64,000 nt of DNA from Heterohyrax brucei (lineage: Eukaryota > Chordata > Mammalia > Hyracoidea > Procaviidae), in contig CM053154.1 of assembly GCA_028571685.1 (NCBI GenBank), positions 250,501-314,500 on the forward strand, in the 5' to 3' direction. Each line of letters begins with the position of its first letter. Positions within the stretch are counted from its first letter, which is position 1. The notes beneath the pieces are model-generated. The model saw nothing but the letters and a program-made list of their open reading frames with translations. It did not search any database and was not told the DNA's origin. Shown here in pieces: positions 11,930-22,741 of this stretch. Made by a program: the position numbers and the translations under genes.

Positions 11930-14900
11930 CTTATGGTTTTCAATTTCCAGCTCTTCGCACATGTCATGGATTGTATTGTGTCTCCCGAAAAACGTATGTG
12001 TTGATTTGACTCAGCTATGAGTTCCAATATGGTGCCATTCATTCCTCCTATGTACTGTGAATCCTGCCTCTGTGATGTCAATGAGGGAGAACGGGCAGCA
12101 GTTGTGTTGATGAGGCAGGACTCCAGTTACCGGCTGTGGAATATAAGGGAGAAAAGGGAGCAGGGGAAGTTGGAAACCTCACACCACCAAGAGAGCAGCA
12201 CCGAGAGGAGAGCATGTCCTTTGGACCTGAAGTCCCTGTGCTGAGCACTCTTATTGAATTTGGACTCTTGGCCTACCAGACTGTGATGGTTTCTCATATT
12301 GAATGGACTTGTAACTTGTAAATGGATTTGTGGCTTACTGGACTGTGACAATTAAAGTTTCTCTTTATGAAGCCTTCCACTCTTGGTATTTTCTGTTGGA
12401 GCAGTACCAGGGTGACTGAAACAGCACATGTTATTATGATACTTTATTTTGTCTCCTCGAGCCACCCTTTAAAATCTTCTGTTTAGGTCTCTTATTTTGC
12501 CATTCCTTCACTTTGCTTTAGCTGCTCAATGTTTGAGAGCAAGTTTGAGAGTCTCTTCTGCCATCCTATTTGGTCCTTTCTTTCTTTCCTGTCTGTTTAA
12601 TGACCTCTTGGTCTCTTCGTGGATGATGTCTTTGATGTCATTCCACAATTCATCTGGTCTTCAGTCATTAGTGGTCAACATATCAGATCTGTCCCTGAGA
12701 TGGTCTTTAAACTCACCAGGGATGTACTGAGGTCATCCTTCGGCTCTTGTGGGCTTGCTCTAATTTTCTTCAGTTTCAGTTTGAATTTGCACATGAGCAA
12801 CTGATGATCTGTGCCGCAGTCAGCGCATAGTCTTATTCTGACTGCTGATATGGGGCTTTTCCATCATCTTTTTCCACACATGTAATCTATTTGGCTCCTG
12901 TGTATTCTATATGGTAAGGTCCATGGCACAGTCAGCATTTATGTCGGTTAAAAAAGGTATTTGCAATGAAGAAGTCGTCAGTCTTGCAAAATTCCATCAT
13001 GTTATCTCCTGCATTATTTCTATTACCAAGACTGTATTTTCCAACTACTGATCTTTCCTCATTTCCAACTTTTGCATTCCAGTCACCACTAATTAGCAAT
13101 GCATCCTGATTGCATGCTTTATTAACCTCAGACTGCAGAAGCTGGTAAAAATCTTCAGTCTCTTCATCTTTGGCCTTAGTGGTTGGTGCGTAAATTTGAA
13201 TAACAATCATATTGACTGACCTTCCTTGTAGGCGTATGATATTATCCTAACACTGACAGCACTGTACTTCAGAACAGATCTTGAAATATTCTTTTTGGTG
13301 ATAAACGCAACACCATTTCTCTTCAAGTTTTCATTCCCGGTATAGTAGACCATACAATTGTCAGATTCACAATGGCCAGTACCAGTCCATTTCTGTTCAC
13401 TAATGGCCAGGACACTGATGTTTATGCACTCCACTTCACTTCTGACAGTTTCCAATTTTCCTAGATTCATACTTCGTACATTCCGTATTCTGATTATTAA
13501 TGCATGTTTGCAGCTGTTTTTCTCATTTTGAGTCATGCCATATCAGCATTTAAAGAGTCCGAAGGCTTTGCTTCACCCACAACATTAAGGTCACCTCTGC
13601 TCTGAGGAGATAGCTGACCCTGCTGGTATCTAAATACCAATGGCATAGTTTCCAGCATCACCACAACAAGCTTGCCTCCACTGACAGATATGTTCTGCAT
13701 TTGTCAAGTTGAAAGAACTGAAGAAAAAATTCAGGCCTCGAGTTGCAATAGTGAAGGATTCTACAGGGAAAATATTAAACAACCTAGGGAGCACCAAAAG
13801 AAGATGGAAGGAACATACAGAGGCATTATACCAGAAAGAACTCATCAGTGTTCAGCTCATTTGAAGAGACAGCATATGACCAGGATCTGACGGTACTGAA
13901 GGAAAAAGCTGAAGCTGCATTGCAGGCACGGGCAAAAACCAAGCTTCCAGGAATTGATGGAATATCAACTGAGATATTTCAACAAACAGATGCAGCGCTG
14001 GAAGTGCTCCCTCATCTATGCCAAGAAATTTGGAGGACAGCTACCTGGCCAACTGACTGGAAGAGATCAATATTTACTCCCATTCCAAAGAAAGGTGATC
14101 CAATCAAATGCAGAACTTACCGAACAACATCAGTAATATCATATGCAAGTAAAAGTTTGCTTCAAAGTGACTGTAACAGTATACTGATAGAAATTCAAGC
14201 TGGATTCAAAAGAGGATGTGGAACCAGGGATATCATTGCTGATGTCAGATGACTCTTGCCTGAACACAGAGAATATCAGAAAGATGTTTACCTGTGTTTC
14301 ATTGGCTATACAAAAGCATTTGACTGTGTGGATCATAACAAACTATGGCTAACATTGTGTAAAATGGGAATTCCAGAACACTCAGTTGTGCTCTTAAGGA
14401 ATCTGTATATTGATCAAGAGGTAGTCATGTGAACAGAACAAGGGGACACTGCAGGGTTTAAAGTTGGGAAAGGTGTGCATCAGATATCTTCTTACCACAT
14501 CTTTTCAATCTGTATGCCAAGCAAATAATTCAAGAGGCTGGTTTATATGGAGAAGAATGAGGCATCAGCATTGGAGGACAACACAGTAACAACCTGTGTT
14601 ATGCAGATGACACCACCTTACTTGCTGGAAGTAAAGAAGAAGAAGAAGATCTGAAACACTTATTGATGAAAATCAAGGACCACAGCCTTCAGTATGGACT
14701 GCACGGCAGCATCAAGAAAACAAAAATCCTCACAACTGGACGAGTAAGCAATATCGTCATAAATAGAGAAAGGACTGAGGCTGTCAAGAATTTAATTTTA
14801 CTTGGGTCCACAAGCAACACCCATGAAAACAGCAGTCAAGAAATCAAAAGACACATTGCATAGGGAAAATCTGTTGCAAAGGATCTCTTTAAGTATTGAA

Positions 14901-15388
14901 AAGTAAAGACGTCACTTTGAAGACTAAAGTATGCCCGACACAAGCCATGGTATTTTGAATCACATTATATGCATGCAAAAGCTGGACAATGAACAAAAAA
15001 GAATTGATGCCTTTGAATTTTGGTGTTGGAGAAGAATGTTGAATGTCCTATGGACTGCCAAAAGAACAAATACATCTGTTCTAGAAGAAGTGCAACCAAA
15101 GTGCTCCGTGGAAGCAAAGATGGCAAGACTGGGTCTCACATACTTTGGACATGTTGTCAGGAAGGATCAGTCCCTGGACAAGGACATCACACTTGGTAGA
15201 GTGGAGGGTCAGCAAAAAAGAGGAGCAGCCTTGACGAGATGGAACGACACAGTGGCTGCAACAACGGGCTTAAGCATAAAAAACTATTGTGGACACGACG
15301 CAAGACCAGGCACTGTTTCGTTCTGTTGTTCACAGGGTCACTGTGAGTCAAAACCAACTCAACAGCACCTAACAGCAACAGACGTGGC
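11930..15388 (+). mobile_element. RTE LINE with twin-priming inversion
   Basis: One insertion in two opposed halves. The left half (11930-11961 and 12424 to about 13678) is on the minus strand and encodes the 5' region and endonuclease: SGDWNAKVGNEE near 13080, EQKWTGTGH near 13390, and the TDHQLL end near 12810. The right half (about 13679-15388) is on the plus strand. It encodes reverse transcriptase (FQQTDAALEVL near 13980, AFDCVD near 14320, CYADDTT near 14600) and ends in the 'aaccaactcaacagcaccta' 3' tail. The left half stops where the right half begins in the element's own order, as expected of twin priming. A solo LTR is nested inside the left half. All frames are broken. Confidence 0.8.
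11962..12423 (+). mobile_element. Solo LTR nested in RTE, 5-bp target duplication
   Basis: A 462-bp LTR starting 'tgtcatggattgtattgtgt' and ending 'tgactgaaaca'. It is flanked by perfect gcaca repeats at 11957-11961 and 12424-12428. It splits the inverted half of the RTE element: minus-strand RTE sequence resumes directly on both sides. It is the youngest of the nested insertions here. Confidence 0.88.
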
Positions 15389-15389
15389 C

Positions 15390-15995
15390 GGCCCTACGTA
15401 CGCTTGTCTAGCTGTAGGTAAGTAGGGCTACCCAAGGGAACCATGAGCCCACGGCCACCGCTTGGGGAACAGGAACGCTCCAGCTCTCATATGCGCATCC
15501 TGTTTGGCTGGTCCTGCTGACTGCTTAGTGTGCTTGACAAGGCAACATGGTTTGTTGGGGGTCCATCCCATGTTGCAAGTGGGCTGATAATCCTGACACC
15601 CCCAACAGAAGCCCTTGGCCCACTATTTGTACTGGTTAGGTGGTTAGCCCATCCTATATGGAATACTCATCCCTCTGAGTACTGTTAATGTTGGCTCACA
15701 CAATGGAGAAAATGTACTCCTTGAACGAGTTATGGAGGCCGGGGGTTATGTTTGTTATGCCAGGGAAGGGGGGAGAACTACTGGTGAGATCAGTCCAGTT
15801 ACAGAAGGTACTCCAGGCAGACACGTTGGCTGGCTGCAATTTTCATGGAAACCTGTCAGTTTGTGATGTAGGGAGCTCATTGCACAGCCAGCAGTTGCAG
15901 TGGTTCTGCACCTCAGCTGCCTCTGGGTCCACTCCAGGTAGAGATTGCCTGTAGTCTAGCTACGGGTGAAAAGTGTGACAGTTAGCAGGTACTAT
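15390..15995 (-). pseudogene. Endogenous retrovirus envelope fragment, SU region
   Basis: Minus-strand translation gives broken env surface-subunit-like sequence: a CWLC motif near 15890, the segment WSTFCNWTDL near 15810, and several N-x-S/T sequons. Several stops interrupt it. It lies on the same strand as the TM fragment at 11418-11925, and the RTE insertion separates the two. Identification rests on motifs and context, not on an alignment. Confidence 0.5.
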
Positions 15996-16002
15996 CATGT
16001 TA

Positions 16003-16170
16003 GGAAACTCTGGTAGCTTAGTGGTTAAGTGCTACATCTGCCAACCAAAAGGTCAGCATTTCTAATCCTCCAGGCACTCCTTAGAAACTCTATGGGAAAG
16101 TTCTACTCTGTCCTACAGGGTCACTATAAGTCAGAATCAACTCAGTAGCACTGGGTTTGGTTTTTGGTTG
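16003..16170 (+). repeat. AfroSINE (first of a tandem pair)
   Basis: Forward copy: 'ggaaactctggtagcttagt', 'tgccaaccaaaaggtcagca', 'taagtcagaatcaactcagt', and a 'ggtttggtttttggttg' tail. Confidence 0.92.
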
Positions 16171-16181
16171 TCATAGGTAGG

Positions 16182-16346
16182 AAACCTTGGTGGTATAGTG
16201 GTTAAGTGCTATGTCTGCTAACCAAAAGGCTGGCAGTTCAAATCTGCCAGGTGCTCCTTGGAAACATGGAGCAGTTCTACTCTGCCCTAAAGGGTGGCTA
16301 TGTGTCTGAATCGACTCAGTGGCGGTGGGTTTGGTTTTTGGTTTAT
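16182..16346 (+). repeat. AfroSINE (second of a tandem pair)
   Basis: A second forward copy with the same tail, about 10 bp after the first. Together they split env sequence: SU-like minus-strand sequence continues at 16350-16470 (motif SFGWEGFSYD). Confidence 0.92.
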
Positions 16347-16349
16347 CAT

Positions 16350-16470
16350 AGCTAAATCCTTCCCATCCAAAAGAATACAAGCAGTGGTTTCTGTTTGTGA
16401 CAGTCTTGTTCCCAGAAGGGCTGTTGGCTGGGTTTACAATACCACAACTTTTGTCTTTCTGAGATTGAAC
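16350..16470 (-). pseudogene. Env SU fragment, N-terminal part
   Basis: Minus-strand translation reads GNKTVTNRNHCLYSFGWEGF with two sequons. It is taken as the upstream continuation of the env at 15390-15995, displaced by two SINEs. Confidence 0.4.
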
Positions 16471-16589
16471 ATTTAGGAACCCCAGGGTGCACCAGTGGAG
16501 TGATGGTCATACCACACAGGGAAATATGAGATTTGACAATAAAGTTTGCAAACTTACCACCATGTGCTTACATAGCACTGTACAAACAA

Positions 16590-17070
16590 CTTGGTAAGGC
16601 TTCATAACCTTGGTTTATCAGTGTCTCACAAGTGTGTTCATGTTGCTGTGTGACGAAGTCTTGCTGAGTGGCATTCATTATTGTTGTTGCACGTTTTTGT
16701 GTGCCATCATGAGAACCTCAGAGCTTGAATTAGAGCAACAAACAAACATTCAATTTCTTGTTAAATTTGGCAAGAGCAGAAGTGATACCAGAGACATGTT
16801 AGTCCAAGTTTGTGGGGATAATGCCATCAAGAAAATGGTGGGGTATAAATGGCTTAAACATCTTTATGAAAGGAGATAAAGCGTCACTGATGAAGAGAGG
16901 TCAAGGCAACCAGCAAAGTGCAGAACTAATGGAAACACTGCAAAGATTTGTCAAGTTGTGCATCAGAGTCGTTGGCTGACTATGAAAAGCATAGGAGACC
17001 AAGTAAACATCAATGCAGTTAGGAAAATCTTCACTGAGAAACGGCATGAAAAAGGTATGTGCAAAAGTGA
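16590..17070 (+). pseudogene. Mariner transposase N-terminal relic
   Basis: Plus-strand translation from an ATG at 16709 gives the mariner HTH domain: EQQTNIQFLVKFGKS, then RDMLVQVCGDNAIKK. After a stop at 16877 it continues in the same frame with SVTDEERSRQPA and IGDQVNINAVRKIFTEK. These are the paired HTH motifs of Tc1/mariner transposases. The catalytic D,D34D region is absent, and the inverted terminal repeats are not evident. Confidence 0.75.
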
Positions 17071-18110
17071 TTCCTTTAGTATTAGCACACCTCCTTCGAT
17101 ATTAGCAGAGTGGAGTTGTGTATCTTGGTGGATTGAGGGGGCTTTGGGAAAATGATACAGATCAGTGTCAGACCCTATTCTGTCCCTATGCCCCTGAGGC
17201 AGCAATCCCAAACCACCAGGGCCCTGTTTGCCAGCATCACAGCCACTGGACAGGTGGGCAGGTCCACTGGCAAAGGCAATGAGAAATTGGACTACAAGTC
17301 GGCCTGTGACATTGGGGTGCCTGTGTCTGGGGCCATACTCTGCCTTCGGATGGTGGTATCTGGACCCTGGGTGAGCATTTGATATGCACTGGAACTCTCT
17401 TGTCACTGACGTTCAATGATATTTTCTATCCAGTCTCTTGGTCCGTGCTGGTAGGGAGGGGCCCCATGTCCAGCAGCCACCCTGGACCCAATCCCACACT
17501 GTGAGTGATAATAAACAATCCATGGTCATATCACCATCTCTGGGGGTTTTCTTCAGTCTCTGTGGACTAAAGCCAGTCCTAGGTCCCAAATCAGACAGTG
17601 TGTTACCTCACAGAGGGAAAAGAGGGTCCTAAAAGGGAGAGCCCACCTTGGAAGCCAGGACAGCACCATTTCAACAAATGGTCCCAGGAGTCTCCCCAGC
17701 AGGATGACAGGTTTTGGTGACCAAGCACAGGCTATCATTCTAAGCAGGTGGCTGTGAGCAGCTGACCAGCGGGCCCTGCAGGGAGCAACAGGGTGCCACA
17801 TTATCTGGTGAAGAACGAGGGAGAAACCCACCCTTTCTAGCCTCTGAAGATCAGGCACAGACACCAAAGGGACCTGCTGAGGGGTGGCGGGGGGTGAGGG
17901 GTGGGGAAGGACTGCTCCAGCGCTGAGGACACCCAAAAGGGCCGGACAGTTCTCCTCTCTCCTCAAGACCTGAGTCTCCTTGCCAGAGTGCAGAGCTGGA
18001 AGTCTGCGTGGTCTCTGCCGGTGGAATAGCTAGCCTCCACCACGGTGGGGCCAGATTGTGGGAAGAGGGAGCAGGGGGACACAGGGAAACGGGGAGATGG
18101 TTGGGCTGCG
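17071..18110. other. Unassigned sequence
   Basis: No coding exon recognised. A possible LTR-like polyadenylation signal (AATAAA near 17511) lies in 17160-17550 but without clear element ends. Confidence 0.3.
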
Positions 18111-18111
18111 G

Positions 18112-18129
18112 TTAGGGTTAGGGTTAGAC
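18112..18129 (+). repeat. Short telomere-like TTAGGG run
   Basis: Three adjacent ttaggg-type units (ggttagggttagggttag). Too short for a true interstitial telomere block, but notable because the human counterpart of this locus is close to the 10q telomere. Confidence 0.7.
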
Positions 18130-18359
18130 AAAGCTGAGAGGGTGGGATGGGCGCAGGGTGATGGTGTGGGGTGGGCCAGAACGGGGTACTGAGAGGGTGG
18201 GAACGTAGAGAGGAGGGATGGGGTGAAGCGTTGAGTCACCATGGGAAGAGGGATGGGGTGGGATTGGAAGGATGGGTCCAGAATCCGGGCAGAAGAGCAC
18301 AGAGGTGGCGATGGGATGGAGGCTGGGTAGGTGTGAATGTGAGGAATAGAGGGTAAGCG

Positions 18360-18640
18360 GAGAGAAACATGGAGGGTGCGTGCCGGAGAGTGGGTACTGG
18401 AGGGGGCGCGCACTTCTCGAGCCCGCCTGCGTCTCCTCGCTTCTCGTTGGTTTCCCGAGGGATGAGCTTCCACGTCTGCCCGCCCACAATCCAGGGCGAG
18501 TCCTCGCGTAAGAACCGGCGCAGAAGCGCCGGCTCGGAGGCTTTTCCCGGTCGGCCTGCGCCCCCGGAACGGCCTGTCCGGCCACCAGCCTTTCTCACTG
18601 AGCCAGTGTCGGGTAAGGCCAGGGCAGCGGGATCCTAGCG
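18360..18640 (+). promoter_or_regulatory. SPRN: SPRN CpG-island promoter and probable 5' non-coding exon
   Basis: A dense CpG cluster (for example 18410-18600) on a background otherwise low in CpG. A consensus donor, cgg|gtaagg, lies at 18612/18613. It can join the acceptor ccgcag at 19722, which opens the SPRN coding exon 16 bases before the start codon. Human SPRN likewise has a non-coding first exon. The transcription start is not visible from sequence, so the exon's 5' end is unknown. Confidence 0.55.
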
Positions 18641-19035
18641 GGCGCTGCGCGGAACCGGGAATAGAGGCACCGATCAGGAATTGGCCGGGCAAGGAGGCGG
18701 ATAGGGCGGTCAGACCACCACGCCCTGATCTGTTTGGGTCCTGGTCACCAACCCAGCAAGGTCTCCTAGGCCGGGCTGACGGCGAAGGGGAGGCGCGGGG
18801 GGGTCCAGGACGGGGGAGGAGAAAGGACCATCCCTGGGTCGGAGCCAGGAAGGGTAGGGTGTCAGCGCCAGGGCGGGGCGGGAGCGATGTCGCCAGCTGC
18901 ACCGCCTCCACTCCACCGGCAAGGCCCGAAGTCTGGCTCCGGCCCAGCCTGTGGCCTTCCAAAGCTGGCAGCTGGGACACCGAGGTCCGGAGGAGCCGGT
19001 GGAGACTCTCACCAGGGTCCCAGACCTTGCCCTGC

Positions 19036-19075
19036 CAACACCATCCCTTTCCCTGCCAACACCATCCCTTTCCCC
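19036..19075 (+). repeat. 20-bp tandem duplication
   Basis: Two adjacent copies of a 20-bp unit beginning 'tgccaacaccatcccttt', in the SPRN intron. Confidence 0.85.
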
Positions 19076-19738
19076 ACGCCCTTTTAACCAGGAGACCTTC
19101 GTTCCCGCCTCCAGCGTAGCCTCGGATCCTCTTATCCCTGGAGGCCCGCGCCAGCCCTTAGCTGTCAGCAGGATTCAAATCCCGCATAAGGAATAGTCAC
19201 TCTCCCCGGGCCCGAGTCCCTTCCACTAGGTGCGCCTCCTCCACCTTCACTCCGAAAAACCCACCCCTGGGTGCTGAGACCTTGCACCCCCACCAACCCC
19301 TTCCCACTGTTCCTAAACTGGACTCGCACCTCAACCCCTGGGATCAGTCAGGTTCAAGACCATTCCTATCCCACCCCGAGCACCTTGCCTTCCAAGAAGC
19401 TGAGGCTCCGCATCCATCCACGTGTTGCCTTCCTTGATCCCCCACCTCCACTCCCGCTGAACCCCTGCCCAGGTGTTGGGCCTCCTCGTCCTGAGACACT
19501 GAGCCCCTGTGCTCAAGCCTAGCTCCCTGCCTGGTCTTCCTCGGAGCAGAACCCTCCCCGGCGCTCCCTCCCCCACCCTCTTCCTCTTCTCGTCCTACCC
19601 CTCCTCTTCCTCCCCTCCCCACCCCGGTGTCTTCCCCAAGCCCAGAGCCATTTCTTCTCCAAGATGCTGAGGCACCAGTGCTCAAGCACTGACCTTCCGC
19701 CCTCCGCCCCCTCCTCCCGCAGGTTCTGCCCTACGAAG

Positions 19739-20185
19739 ATGAACTGGACAGCAGCGACATGCTGGGCTCTACTGCTGGTCGCAGCTTTTCTCTGTGACAG
19801 CAGCACCGCCAAGGGCGGCCGAGGCGGGGCGCGGGGCAGCGCGCGAGGCGGGCTGCGCGGCGGCGCCCGTGGGGCCCCGAGGGTGCGCGTGAGGCCCCCG
19901 ACCCGCTACGGCGGCGCGGGCTCCTCCCTGCGCGTCGCGGCCGCGGGGGCAGCTGCCGGGGCGGCCGTGGGCCTGGCGGCTGGCTCAGGCTGGCGGCGGG
20001 CTGCGGGGACCTGGGAGCACGGTACTGGGGATGACGAGGACTGGGTGCCCGGAAGCAACGGGACTGGCCCAGGCGTCTACAGCTACCGCGCGTGGACTTC
20101 GCGCGCAGGGCCGGTGCACAGCAGCCCGCGTCTCTGCCTGCTTCTGGGCAGCGTCTTCGGTGCGCTGGAACAGCTGCGTCCCTAG
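19739..20185 (+). CDS. SPRN: Shadow of prion protein (Shadoo)
   Basis: A single coding exon of 148 residues; the human protein has 151. Shadoo is a GPI-anchored neuronal cell-surface glycoprotein related to the central region of prion protein. The sequence shows a signal peptide (about 1-24, MNWTAATCWALLL...), an Arg/Gly-rich basic repeat region (about 25-52), the Ala/Gly-rich hydrophobic domain shared with PrP (about 66-83), one N-glycosylation sequon NGT at Asn107, and a C-terminal hydrophobic tail for GPI attachment. The start at 19739 is the ATG of the conserved MNW opening, 16 bases after an acceptor AG. A longer upstream ATG in frame (19664) lies before that acceptor and is rejected. 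Two oddities: the Ala/Gly domain is a few residues shorter than in human, and the tail ends GALEQLRP, with Glu-Gln where human has Gly-Leu. The reading frame is intact and GC-rich. Confidence 0.95.
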   Translation: MNWTAATCWALLLVAAFLCDSSTAKGGRGGARGSARGGLRGGARGAPRVRVRPPTRYGGAGSSLRVAAAGAAAGAAVGLAAGSGWRRAAGTWEHGTGDDEDWVPGSNGTGPGVYSYRAWTSRAGPVHSSPRLCLLLGSVFGALEQLRP

Positions 20186-22290
20186 GCCCTACTGGGCTCG
20201 GGGACCGCCAGTACCAAACTTGCAGGCCTCTTGGGTGCTGACCACCTGACCCCTCATCATCTGTGGTCGTGGAGCCCAGGACTGCCAGGGCCGTTCCAGC
20301 CACTCCGAAGAAGCCGCAAGCCCTCCTGAGACACATGTGGCTCTTCTAAGCCCCACCCCACCCCACCCCACCCTTCTGTCCGTGACTGGGCTCCAGGGCT
20401 ACTCCACCTGCCTAGGCGCATGGGCCGCCCACGCCCCCAGCCAGGTAGATGCGCAGTGTGGTGTTCACTACATTGTCCTTCCGGGAATGCCCACCGTGTC
20501 TGAGTGGTGAGCAAACCCGCTGCAGGGGGGCACCCCAGCTCCGACGAGAGCTCAGACTCTGACAGCGCATCTCCTTGTGAGGTCAGTGCCTACTGGCCTC
20601 GGGAAAGGGTCTCCTCACCTCAACACCTTGAAACATGTCACTTAACTGAATTTGGGAGTTCTTCGAACTGGATGGTTCACACTCCAGGATCAAACTGCTC
20701 GCCAGGACTCAGGACGGCAACTGCCAATCCAAGGAAAGAGCCTGCCCTGGGCACAACCGAGCAGTCGTCTGGAGGCACTGGCCAGTGGGCAATAGCTCCC
20801 TCAGCTAGGCAGAGGGACCCACGAGCAGGGGCAGCCTAGTCCTCAAGGCCAGGAGCTCCAGTGAGATACAAGTACCCATGACCAGTGGGTCTCAGCAGTG
20901 GCCAAGTCTAGCACCAGGAAGGGAGGAGTCTCAGTGGTCTAAAGGGAGTCTCAGAAGACAGCAGAGCTCCCAAGGCTACTGCAGCCCAAAGGACACTCTG
21001 AAGACAGGAACAAAACCCCAAGACCCTTTAAAGAGACACCAAACAGGTCCCCACAAGGATTTACTGTTGGCGCATAAATGGGCACTCTGCTCCTCAGCAC
21101 CACCAGCTTGGTTCACTTGCCGAGCAGCACTCAGAATCTCAGCTGTTCCCCACATCCCTTCTAGACCTGCTACAGAAACGTCTCTGACTCCAACCCAGTT
21201 CAGTCTGAAGACCTCATCTCTTTTGGTGCTGTGGCCCTTCAAATCAGCTTGGCTGCCCTAGGACAAAGGCCAGTACCCTTGACTCTCAGCTGGTGGATAC
21301 CAACACCAAGACCAGCATCTGCTAGAGGCTGCTGGGGTCCCCCACCTTTGCTGTCCCACAGCTCATGTGGTAGGGCTCCTGGTTGGCAGAGGCTGGACCC
21401 AGCATCTCTCTACAAAGGCAAGCGTGCAAAGCTGCCAACCTCCACCCGCTGGTACACTGCCAGCATCCCTATGATTCAGATCCTTCCAGTTCTGCTCCTA
21501 ACCAGCCAGGAGAACATGACCATCTCTCCTTGGAGAACTTAGAGGCAGCCCTGGGGATTGACAGCACTGACCTCAGTCAGGGATGGCAGGCCTGACACCC
21601 CCAACACTGACTGCAGTGCCCCTGCACCCCTCCGGATGGGAGGTTGAAGAGGTGATCTTGAATCCAAAGGTAGCAAGCATCTGGCTTGACCACGGATTTT
21701 TCAAGTTCCCCACCCACTCTGGTCAGGCTCCAGCAGAAGACAGAGGGTGCTCACTGAGTGACCAGAGCGTCATGTGGGGCCATGCTAAAATGTGTGCATG
21801 GCAGAGGGAAGGCACAGCACAGCCTGGATCTAGAGGAGCGTGCAGGGGAAGCCCAGCCCCATGGCTGAGCAGGGCCCACAGCATACCTAGTGCTCACAGG
21901 ACCTCAGGGTACAACAGGAGCTGATCCCCTATGTGTGCCCCCCCACCTCACTCCCCTCCTGGAAAGCAGACTAGAGGCAGGCAGGCCCCCGGGGCCATCC
22001 AGGGCAGGGACAGAAGTACATCAGTGATTCAGCCCCAACACAGCCCAGCACAGAGACCCCACTGCTCCTTGGTCAGCCAGCCTATGCCCAAGACAGCTGG
22101 GTGTCTGGGGGTCTCCTGCCCTCCTGGGTAACCTCTTGGGTGATGCTTGGTGGCCAGGAACAGGTGTGCTGCAGGAGGCAGGAGGGGCAGTTAGTGCTTG
22201 ATGCTGCCATGGTTACGGGCACCACCTGTCCCTGTCTGTACGCACATTTGATAGTGCTGACAATAAACGCTCAGCTGGCGACATGACTCT
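20186..22290 (+). other. SPRN: SPRN 3' UTR
   Basis: About 2.1 kb from the stop codon to an AATAAA at 22262-22267, with no recognisable gene or SINE. SPRN mRNAs are known for long 3' UTRs. It contains a CCCCA repeat at 20350-20373. The polyadenylation site is inferred from the hexamer alone. Confidence 0.6.
20350..20373 (-). repeat. CCCCA pentamer run, potential G-quadruplex on minus strand
   Basis: Four to five (ccccа-type) pentamers; the minus strand reads GGGTGGGG repeated. This fits a four-stack G-quadruplex motif with one-base loops. Confidence 0.7.
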
Positions 22291-22418
22291 GGAGCCTGCA
22301 CAAGACCCCTCAGTCTCTGGCCTGTTCACATCCCAGGACTCAGTGCATGCAAGGGTTTTAGCCCATGGGCCACAGCCCTGGGTGTGTCTTGGGTGGGCTC
22401 AGCACAGAGAACAGCCTT

Positions 22419-22424
22419 TTTAAT
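22419..22424 (-). promoter_or_regulatory. MTG1: Candidate MTG1 polyadenylation signal (ATTAAA)
   Basis: Minus-strand ATTAAA about 320 bases after the MTG1 stop codon. No AATAAA is seen on this strand nearer the stop. It lies only about 150 bases from the SPRN signal on the opposite strand. Confidence 0.45.
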
Positions 22425-22741
22425 CAGTTTTCATTTGTTCTGGATAACAAAGCCTCCAAGAGACACACACGTGAGCCTCCACAATGGGCAAGGCCAGGCG
22501 CACAAGAGGCCTCAGAGAAGCTTTCCCCCCTGGGTTCCTGAGGTCCAGGTCCCCTGGCTGTCACTGTGGCCAAGAGCAGATCAAGCGGAGCAAGGCAGAG
22601 CAGGACTCCTTCACTGAGCAGGAGCCTCGTTGACACAGCACCCAGCCACCAGGAGCACTGCTGGCCAGCAGGCCGGGGCTCCCACATGCCTCCCATCTAA
22701 GCCAGACATGGGGGCCTAAGCCAGCAGGGCTGTGCTGACCA

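Noticed and set aside
16182..16346. tRNA-like A and B boxes in SINEs as possible tRNA genes
   Set aside because: They are the degenerate heads of AfroSINEs; no complete cloverleaf with acceptor stem was found in any copy.
17160..17550. Possible LTR with AATAAA at about 17511
   Set aside because: No TG...CA ends, flanking duplication or match to the other LTRs in the window; left as unassigned.
18030..18980. 316-codon open frame on the minus strand over the SPRN CpG island
   Set aside because: Pro/Arg/Ser-rich translation of GC-rich DNA, with no domain and no splice support; stops are simply rare in such sequence.
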